From contig SEMN01001350.1 of assembly GCA_005408345.1 (NCBI GenBank), positions 1-64,000 of the forward strand: 64,000 nt of DNA, read 5' to 3'. The stretch is from Macquaria australasica. Its lineage: Eukaryota > Chordata > Actinopteri > Centrarchiformes > Percichthyidae. Shown here one piece after another: positions 47,545-64,000 of the stretch. Position 1 is the stretch's first letter, and each line of letters starts with the position of its first letter. The notes under the pieces were generated by a model. The model ran no database searches and was not told where the DNA came from. It worked only from the letters and a program-made list of their open reading frames with translations. The position numbers and the translations under genes were made by a program.

Positions 47545-48105
47545 GTCAACTAAACCCTGAACCCTGACCTGCAGGAGAGACTAAACCCTGAACCCTGACC
47601 TGCAGGAGAGACTAAACCCTGAACCCTGACCTGCAGGAGAGACTAAACCCTGCACCAGGACCTGCTGGAGAGACTAAACCCTGCACCAGGACCTGCAGGA
47701 GAGACTAAACCCTGAACATGGACCTGCAGGAGAGACTAAACCCTGAACATGGACCTGCACGACAGGCTAAACCCTGAACCCTGACCTGCAGGAGAGACTA
47801 AACCCTGAACCCGGACCTGCTGGAGAGACTAAACCCTGAACATGGACCTGCAGGAGAGACTAAACCCTGAACCCGGACCTTCAGGAGAGACTAAACCCTG
47901 CACCAGGACCTGCAGGAGAGACTAAACCCTGAACATGGACCTGCACGACAGACTAAATCCTGAACCCTGACCTGCAGGAGAGACTAAACCCTGAACCCGG
48001 ACCTTCGGGAGAGACTAAACCCTGACCCGGACCTTCGGGAGAGACTAAACCCTGAACACGGACCTGCAGGAGAGACTAAACCCTGAACACGGACCTGCAG
48101 ACTGC
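47545..48105. repeat. 31-bp tandem repeat, about 18 copies, in the sft2d3 3' region
   Basis: The unit begins actaaaccctgaaccctgac and closes with ctgcaggagag; exact spacing is 31 bp between copies such as 47581 and 47612. Copies vary at a few positions (ccctgacc, catggacc, ccaggacc, cccggacc). The array lies between the sft2d3 stop and its likely poly(A) signal, so it is probably transcribed. It has no unique spacers, so it is not a CRISPR array, and it is not a telomere repeat. Confidence 0.9.
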
Positions 48106-48130
48106 TGCTGCTCAGAGGACCAAACAACCA

Positions 48131-48136
48131 AATAAA
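48131..48136 (+). terminator. sft2d3: Likely sft2d3 polyadenylation signal AATAAA
   Basis: This is the first AATAAA on the plus strand after the sft2d3 stop and after the 31-bp repeat array. It gives a 3' UTR of about 0.8 kb. Further AATAAA copies occur downstream (for example 48666), so alternative ends are possible. Confidence 0.5.
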
Positions 48137-48727
48137 GTTTAAAAAGTCGTTTCAACTGTAACCTGATCAACTGTGAACCTTTAATCAATAACATGTATCT
48201 GGGTGTTAGTTTGGATGCAGGTGTGAGTGAAGAAAATCACTTTAATACAGGAAATAAAAAACTAAACATACGTTTGGTTTCATGTATTATGTCATCAGCT
48301 GTGACCTCTGACCCCTGAACTGTTGACTCACTGTGCACAGAGTATTTTATGTACAGTTCATTAGCTGTTAACTTGAGAAATCTATAAGTAAAGAAGTAGG
48401 AAGTCAATATTAATTAAAAACATTGTTCTTAGTAATTTGTAGGTTTGCCTGTAATTGACATGTTTTCTGTGCACCGACTCAAAGTCTGTTAAACCACCAG
48501 AGAGATGCAGCTGCACTCTGAGTCTGGGGCTCCGGTGTAGGTGGGTGGGGGGGTCTTGCTCCTGTCTCAACCTGTCCGTGGCTGTAGGACATCTGAGTTA
48601 CAAATAGCAGCTATTTATTTATGATTTCATGTTAAAATATTGAGTTTATTTGGCATTCATACATTAATAAATGTGACCCGGCCCTGGTCCACATGTGGAG
48701 CTGACGGATGGAGTTGAAGTGTGAATC

Positions 48728-48733
48728 TTTATT
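48728..48733 (-). terminator. wdr33: Likely wdr33 polyadenylation signal
   Basis: The plus strand reads tttatt, which is AATAAA on the minus strand, about 375 nt past the wdr33 stop. It would leave roughly 0.5 kb between the ends of wdr33 and sft2d3 transcripts. This is a motif match only. Confidence 0.5.
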
Positions 48734-49108
48734 GTCCACCTCAGTGGAGTCGGTGAAAACACGAAAACATAGAAATCTCTTACAAAAAAGGACAGAAAGC
48801 AACGAGGTGGAGACAAAGTGTGGACAGACAGGAGGAGGAGACGCTGACAGTATTTTACATTAAAAGAATCCGGCTGCAGTCTGACACGGGACTGGTTTCC
48901 TGTCCGTCCACCTGTCAGCTCAGGTGCTCAGTGTGGACCAATCAGAAGCCGCCGTCCTTCACAGCAGCAGAGGTCTGAATGTGTCACATGACCAAAAGTT
49001 TGTCTGAAGGATTTCCAGGATCTGGACTTCGTCTCAGGCCTGTAGAGGGATCGGCATGGACGAGACGACCAGAGGAGAGGAGGATTATGGGAGATTTTTT
49101 CTTCAGGA

Positions 49109-57081
<7,973 letters not shown>

Positions 57082-57149
57082 CTGGAGAAAACAACAAGAG
57101 TCAAAACAACGGATACCTGAACATCTACAATTTCAAGACAACTGGGGAG

Positions 57150-57620
57150 GAAGATCATGTGATTTGATCAAAAGCTCCAGAACATGATCCCAATAATTAC
57201 AGACCCATTGATTTGTTCTATTGTATTTATAATCAATTATCCCAACACCTTAATAATAATAACATTTTATCTGATGTGTCCTGTGTTGCTGGCCTTTCCC
57301 AGCATGCATTGTTGTGGTTTAATCTGTATCTTCACAGCAGAAAGCAACGTGTTGTTGTACAACGCTGTGAAAAGGTGTTCCTCAAGGTTCTCCTTTAGGA
57401 CCACTTCTGTTTTTATAACCTTTAATCTGATTGTTGTGTTTAATTATATGCAGATGATACTTTTATATATTTACAGCAAAATCCTCATCACCAATTCAAG
57501 AAGCTTTAAAATCAACTAACAATCTACAAACTTGGTTATCAGCTAACAAAATACTGCTCAATACAGCTTGACCTAATGAATCTCCACACTCTGGTTTCAG
57601 AAGCTGATAGAATCAAATAT
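57150..57620 (+). mobile_element. Decayed non-LTR retrotransposon (LINE) reverse-transcriptase fragment
   Basis: Translating across frameshifts, the plus strand gives DPNNYRPI, then LSQHLNNNNILSD, then WFNLYLHSRKQRVVVQ, then GVPQGSPLGPLLF, and finally the RT catalytic box YADDT (around 57451). This is the order of LINE reverse-transcriptase motifs. The frames shift between blocks and stops interrupt them, so it is a dead copy. The family (L2-, Rex- or Jockey-like) cannot be fixed. It lies antisense in the wdr33 intron. Confidence 0.85.
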
Positions 57621-59102
57621 ATGATAACTAATATTTATTACTTTCAAACCGTTAACTTTGGTGTTCTGCATCGTTCAAAGACTTCATATTGAATGTCAGG
57701 GAGAGACTCGCTTCACAGCTTCTTTTACTGATACTTTACTGAACTGACGATCCAGAGCTTTAGTTAGAAACAGGCGTTCAGCTCAGCCTGACTGCAGTTA
57801 CCTGCTGGGACTACTTCTTGACAAACAACAGTGTATCCATCCGCCGAGTACTTCTCTTCAGCGTCCTGGAATAGGTTATTACACACAGATGAACCACAGT
57901 ACTGAGCTGCTACTGCCTTTAGACTCAGTCTCACTTTTTAAATGGGCTCTATGAATACATGTGATCTGACTTTATAGCTAATAGATGCTATAAACTGAGC
58001 ACAGTCACTGCTGTAATCCTCCTCCAGCTCTGTACTGAACAGACATGAGACATTATCTGCTGAATATCTCTGTGGTGACTCAACAACACAACCTCAGACT
58101 CTCCTCCGTCTCCTTCAGCACTTTTCTCTTTTCATCATTATTTATCTTATAAATCCTGAAAATGACATTCTTTTTCTGGGAAACTGGAAAAAATCAACTA
58201 AATAAAAACAACTGAACTCTAAACTTTCTGATGAAGAGTGAGGCAGTGGAAACAGCCTTCAACACTTTTATGAACTCCTTCCTCTAAAATGACCCTGAAG
58301 GCCTGAACACAAACTGTAGATCCACTTCCTGCCTCGTCTCAGTTAGACAGAAGAACCTGCAGCTTCATCCAACAATTGTTGTCTCAATGAATTCAATCAT
58401 CTGAACCAGAAAATGCTGAAAAAGCATAGTGAACATCTGACTCTCAGAAAGCAAAAGAATAAGAGGATTTCCCAAAATGCTTTTCCCAACTGTTCCTTTA
58501 AAGTAAAGTACAGCTTCAGACTGAATAAGACCAGACTGTGTGAGAACTTCTAGAGACCAAAGATCCCAAACAGGAGTCTCACTCAGATCATGTTTGTGAT
58601 ATTTACACATTATTGATTTTCCATTTACACTTTATCAGGTCCATCCACATAAAAGTAACACATCCTCCCTATTGTTAGACATGTGCTTCTATTATTTTGT
58701 CCACCCAGTCTACATCAATATCTATTACATACCTTATTAAAGGACTGTTAGCTGTTCCTAATAAACTGGACACTAAATATACATTGTTCTTTATTTTGAC
58801 CTGTTCATCTTATGTTTGTTACTCAGTCACATAGAACGATATTTACTTTCTTTCTCTGCCCCTATTAAATAAAAACAGTAAATATATTACAACAGTAAAC
58901 ATATTAAATAGAAACGTTGAAGGTTTAGATTTTGTGGTTTCGATGGCAGCTCAGATGTTTTGACTCGTCGTAGCAGGAAAAGCTTCGCTGTGACCAACAT
59001 CAACGATGCTCCAGTAAACCAACAACACAGCGGTGTGTTCAGTGTGTGGCAATTCAACGCTCTCTTTGCAGGATTAGATCTGGGGGGTCCTGACCCTCTT
59101 TA

Positions 59103-59180
59103 AACCAGTGGTTTCCAACCTGGGGCTCAGGGCCCCTCTAAGGGGTCCCAGGATAAATGTAAGGGGTCGTGACATGATGA
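59103..59180 (+). mobile_element. hAT-like nonautonomous transposon end
   Basis: It contains ccagtggtttccaacctggg and ggggtcccaggataaatg. Such ends are common to hAT MITEs. The matching opposite end was not located. Confidence 0.5.
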
Positions 59181-62100
59181 TTTGGTGAAATACCGGATAC
59201 ATGAGACCTCAGAGTAAAACAGTCTACACTTCATTCAGGTGTAAATGTCTCCACCTGCTGGACGATGACTGTAAAGACCCAACACACCATCATGTACTAA
59301 CCCTGGAGCCAGCAGACTCTCTCCTCCCGTCTCCAACAGGCTTTAATCAGTATTTTAACTTCACAGCTTTCAAACAGAAAACTGATCAATTCTAAAAGAT
59401 GTTCTTGTGAACATCTACCTGATAAAAGTTAGAGCATGCAAGACCACAGAGCCCCACCTCCACCTTAACGCAGCACTCATGTCACACCAGAGTTCACGTC
59501 AGGATTTACGACTGGAAGCTCTGATATTTAAACTTTAATAATTAATGTGATGATTATTTTCAAACGTTGATAGAAGACAAAGAAAACCAGCAGGAATCCG
59601 ATTTTTGCTGATTCTTTAACTCAACAGGAAGCTAATCAACAACAATTTAGAAAACTGAACAATCAATTAACTTATCAGTCAGCAAGTGTCTGAAAACCAA
59701 ACAACCCCGAACCCTGAAGTCTTTACTAGCTGAGATGTTTCTGAAGGTTTAATGGTGCAACCTGATTTAGTGAATCACTGGTTAGAGTTCTTGAGGACTC
59801 AGGAGGGACTTCCTGTCCAGACTGAAGGACTCATGGAGAGCTGCTAGGACTCAGAGTCCTGGTTTATCATTTTAAACTCTGATCCATCAACAGTGAAACA
59901 GCTGTCATCGTCTAACTGACCTATCTAGTTTGGCTGGGCAGCGGTCCGACTCACAAACTAAAGATAAAACTGAAGTTTGTGTTGAGGAGAATGGTTGCAG
60001 TGGGTCATCATGTCTGTGCTTCACTGGAGGTTTCCTGATGTGTCTGATAAACTCTGACAACACCGGTGTTACCAATTACACCGGACATTTTACAGGAAAA
60101 GAAATTTGTCGATGACGCTCAGTATCTTTAGAGTGCTGACTCTGCTCTGCAACAAAAGATCAAATTCAGAGGCCCAGTTAGAGGAAACGTCCTCCAGCGA
60201 AGGTCCGAACATCATCATGTGGGTGTGTTTTGTCTTGTAGTGGCGCTTCATGTTGCTGCTGGGTCAGAACAGGTTCTGAACTGAGGAACCAACACGTTAG
60301 AGTCCATCAACAGCTCTCAGCACGCCAGGTGACACGACTTTTCTCCGACGGCTGTCTCTCAGTGCATCTCACTCACTGAATGCACAGATTTGATGAGTTT
60401 CCCGCCACCCTGATGCTGTACAGAGCAGACACTTTATAACTGTAGCTTCCGCCGACTGATAACTTGATGGCACACTTTTATTTGATGAACGTGGCCGCTG
60501 ATAAGCAAAATGACGTTGGGCAAGTTGTAATCAGTGTAACACCGGTAACCGACTACAGCAGCAGCCAAGTGACGCCTGTGATGGCCTGTTTGTTTTTCTC
60601 TCTGTCAGCTGTTCTTAGGTCTGTCTTACAAAAGAGACACTGGATAAAATAAAGGTTTTATAAATATACAAATATATCTCACTAATGGACTTTACAACCT
60701 GTTTGGAGTTGAAGCCTTGATGAGCGAGGAGAACAGTTTTTAGAGACTGATCTGCTCCGTGTTCAGTTTTAGTGGGTTATTAAGGGATTATTCTGTTTGT
60801 GGATAAGAGACGTACAGGATGTGTGCCTGATTCCTCTGTCTGCTTCAGTCAGTATGTGTCATGTTGAAAAGTTACAGATCTGACTTTGACCCGTCAGGAC
60901 TTTCTGTAAAAGGGACTCTGGGTTTGTTCTGACGGGAGACCAACATGTTTCCATCCTGAGCTGCAGGTCAGAACACGATCTGTGTTTCTTTTTATGATTT
61001 CAGTTTAAACACTTGAACTTAATGAACTGTGGATAACTTGTTTCACAACGGGACGGCCTGAACCCATAATCCTCCTGAGAGACGACCAGACCAGAACAAC
61101 CAGCAACAAGAGGAACAAACCGACTGCAGCAGTTTACGTTCTGCTGCCTGGACACCGCCAGACTTCCATCACAAAACTAACATTTTAACACAGCTCTCTA
61201 CTAAACTGCTGCTTGTTTAATCAAACAAGTCCAAAACACAGTCGTACGAGAACTACAACCATTCATTCTGACTTCACTCAGGAAACATAAGTTTAAAGAA
61301 TAAATCAAGAACAAGGCCTGAAGAACAACAGTTTCTGATGCTGAGGACACACTGAGGCTGTCGCTTCAATAATCTGGCCAATACGGGACAGGGTCTGGGG
61401 CGAGGACTGACCTGCAGAACACCATCCAGGAACAACCTGCAGACTTTAGTTCAGTTCTCATTTTAAACTAGACAGATCACGTCTGTGTGTCTGCCAGCAC
61501 TGACATAAACACACCTGAAGCCTCCAGTCTGACCTGAGCTTCACGTGGACACGCAGGTCCACCTGGTCCAGCTGCTGCAGAGACGCACCATCACCGTTTG
61601 GTTTCACATTAGAATCACAGCGGTCCAGGTCAAGACCACAACACAGTGGAGAGAACAGGGTCCATTTTGAACGGGGTTCAGTGTCCCCGTTAGTCTGGAG
61701 AATCCAGTTTCTGTAAGGACAACTTCACCTGCAGAAACACTGAGGTCCAGATGGGAAACAGACCACGAGAGCCAGCAGGTTCAGGTTGAATCATTTGGGT
61801 GAAATGAGCCTTTAACCAGTGGTCAGCTGACAGCCGGACTCTCAGACAGACACTCCTCTCAGTTAACATATCATAGAAGCATCTGCAGCTGAAACACTTC
61901 CATTAGGCCACGACAGAAAATGAGTCACCAATACTGAGAATTGATCCTGGATCCTCTGCTGTCAGATCTTCTGTCGTTCTGAATCTTTGGGTTTTGGACT
62001 GTTGGTCAGACAGAACGAGGCATTTCGCCCCACTGGACTCTGACGGGTGTTTTCACTATTTTAAACAATGAACCTATTCAGAGAAAATAACAGATGATAA

Positions 62101-62491
62101 TGAAAGTAACTGTTAGCCTGCAGCACTACAACCATCCCAGTAAACCTGTAGTTCAGGTTCTATGTTCTTTAACTGGTTTAATGTGTGAAGTGAAGAAAGT
62201 ACAAATCGAATGGAAACAGATCCTCAAACTAAACGACTCAAATGTGAACTAAAGACAAACTTTCAACAAGAAATGTTACTAACAGTCCCTTCATGAAGAG
62301 AATGGCTGAGGGGCCCCTGAACCCTCAGGCCCCTCGGGCCCCTGGAAACTAAACAGAAAGTGTTTGGTGGCCAAGAAGATGTTAAAGACATCTGAAAGAG
62401 ACTGCTACTGGGAGGTTTTACTCAAATATCAACATCATCCTGAAAAATGAGTTTTAGAGGTTAGAAGGTGGCGTTTTTCTCCTCTGATGGA

Positions 62492-62548
62492 GCGAAGCTA
62501 GCAGTTTCCACCTGCTTCCAGTCTTTGTGCTAAGCTAGGCTAACAGTG
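62492..62548 (-). repeat. Solo arm of the gctagcctagc repeat family, reverse orientation
   Basis: The plus strand reads agctagcagtttccacctgc, then gtgctaagctaggctaac. This is the reverse complement of the arm at 43025. Confidence 0.6.
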
Positions 62549-62689
62549 GTGGACCGCAGAGCAAACAGAGAGCGAGAGGATTTACAGAAATGTCAGATTA
62601 CTGGTTCTTATGGAAGTTCCCATATTAAAATGAAATCAATTATTTAAATTCAAACTTCATTTTGTTTGAGCTCTCGTGATGTCTAATAC

Positions 62690-62815
62690 ACGCTCAGTTA
62701 AGACGCATCCTGTGGAAGCAGAGCGTCCCAGGTTTGATTCCTGCTGTCACGCTTCCTCTTTCTTTTTCTACATTTCCTGTGTCTCTGCTCTCACTATGAA
62801 ATCCTGAAATGACTA
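62690..62815 (+). mobile_element. tRNA-derived SINE-like fragment
   Basis: gctcagttaagacgc (62692-62706) resembles an A box and ggtttgattcc (62731-62741) a B box, at tRNA-like spacing. The following catttcctgtgtctctgctc resembles tails of tRNA-derived fish SINEs. No intact cloverleaf is apparent, so it is not called a functional tRNA. Confidence 0.5.
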
Positions 62816-63715
62816 AAAGTTACCTTAAAAACATGCATAACTACTGCCAAGATGAAAATGTAAAGTTCTCACTGCACCACTGCCACAAGGAGAAATAAGC
62901 TGAACGTAAAGTGGACTTGAAAAAGTTGCAAACTGGACTTGAAAGCTGAAAGAAGTCCTGACTGTAGTTCACGTCTAATGAAGAGGAAATGAGTTTGTGA
63001 GAATGCTGCCGTGAAACAATCTGAAGTCAGGAACAACGTGACGCTGAAGTCGGATTTAAAATATTAGACTGAATATTGGCAGCAGCAGGCCTCCATAGAA
63101 ACTGCCATTATAATGCCTTCTTTCTTTGGCAGGAAGAGTCTCCCTGAGATGAACAACCTGTGTCCTGGCTAAGCTAGCAGCACCACATGAGGCAGACATG
63201 GAGCCTGCAGGAGGGACCTCGCTAAGGCTCATGGGTAGTGTAGTGCCCTGCTAGCAGCAGTTTGTCAATAACAAGACAATAACAAGAACACCTTACAATG
63301 TGATGCAGAGCATTACGACATCACCACAAACTGCAGATTCAGTTGTGCTGTACACGATGACATCACACTGTACAGGTGCTCCTGTTCAGTTAAACGGCCA
63401 TTCAACTGATTTTACATAAAGTTTACTAACCAGGACCAGTAAACCGAACATGACTAGTTTTACTCCGCCTGTTGTATGATGTCATCTGTGGCCTGATGAT
63501 GTCACAGTGATGTCACCAAGATCAGACACTACAAATGTCTAACGTACAGTCTGCGTTACAAACTGGAGGTGTGGAGTCTGACAGGCGGGGCTGTTCAGCA
63601 GCAGGGAGGCTCTGATGAAAGACTATCCAGGTGCATTATGGGAAACGTAGGCTCCAGTGTTCCTGCACTAAAAGTCAGGATCTCTTTGTAATCTGTGTCT
63701 TGTGAGTCCCACGTT

Positions 63716-63735
63716 AGCAGCAGCAGCAGCAGCAG
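63716..63735. repeat. (CAG)n, about 6 units
   Basis: A short CAG run outside any recognised exon. Confidence 0.85.
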
Positions 63736-64000
63736 ACGGGTGTTTGCAGCTGTGTTTAAGGAGCACATGTGGAATTCAAACCTTTATTTAAAACATCTAC
63801 AGCTGCCTGTTTGATGAGGTTCAGATCAGCAGTGTGACTGTGTATTCACTTTATTTTAAAACTTTATTGATCCCTGCTAAAACTTTATTGGTCAAAGTGA
63901 AAGCTGGGCCTTTATTGATCTATTACCATCCTCCTCTCCACCCAAACCACTGGACCTACCCAAACCAGTTAAAAATAAATGATGGATGACTTTATTCAAC

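Larger units (their letters stand above)
57082..64000. other. Probable upstream wdr33 intron, no exon found
   Basis: I looked on the minus strand for the conserved upstream exons (for example those encoding TLWNGLTFNFE or ADHGGYVKYWQ) and did not find them. The region has a LINE fragment, a hAT-like end, a solo repeat arm and a SINE-like piece. Everything else appears non-coding. Confidence 0.6.

Noticed and set aside
47545..48105. CRISPR-like array
   Set aside because: Units are contiguous 31-bp repeats with no unique spacers, and the genome is vertebrate.
47545..48105. Interstitial telomere repeat (ctaaaccctgaaccctga)
   Set aside because: The aaccct words are part of a 31-bp unit and do not form (CCCTAA)n.

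Overview
The window is nuclear DNA of a ray-finned fish, most likely a percomorph teleost. The evidence is split vertebrate genes with GT-AG introns, dense CA/TG microsatellites, and several interspersed repeats typical of teleost genomes (a Tc1-like transposon, MITEs, a tRNA-type SINE, LINE pieces). No bacterial, plasmid or phage features were seen.

Layout. (1) 1-5.6 kb is repeat-bearing intergenic DNA, with a possible plus-strand spliced transcript at 4.4-7.2 kb. (2) 6655-35417, minus strand, is a complete pex5l (TRIP8b) gene. I could join 14 coding exons in frame into a 614-residue protein, reading from a GC-rich first exon at 35.4 kb to the stop at 6655. Its introns hold most of the repeats, including a Tc1 element nested inside a MITE (13757-15421). 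(3) 35.8-42.3 kb is intergenic, with two MITE-like elements. (4) 42307-42939, minus, is a small atypical dual-specificity phosphatase whose coding region lies in one exon. (5) 44.4-46.47 kb is a 2-kb minisatellite of a 9-bp unit, ending about 200 bp before the next gene. (6) 46678-47340, plus, is intronless sft2d3; its presumed 3' UTR carries about 18 copies of a 31-bp repeat. (7) 49109-57081, minus, is wdr33: 15 exons, from the middle of the WD40 domain to the stop. The exons for roughly the first 200 residues were not found and probably lie beyond 64 kb. (8) 57.1-64 kb is probably the long upstream wdr33 intron, with a decayed LINE reverse-transcriptase fragment, a hAT-like end and a SINE-like piece.

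The four genes belong to unrelated pathways: HCN channel trafficking (pex5l), dephosphorylation (DUSP), Golgi/endosome vesicle transport (sft2d3) and mRNA 3' end processing (wdr33). The tail-to-tail sft2d3/wdr33 pair matches the order I recall for human 2q14.3. PEX5L lies on human chromosome 3, so its presence here marks a lineage-specific junction. I found no convincing new multi-gene system. The most interesting signals are the E-box-rich minisatellite in front of sft2d3, a perfect 28-bp hairpin in pex5l, a candidate spliced antisense transcript across the pex5l 3' end, and the nested transposon.
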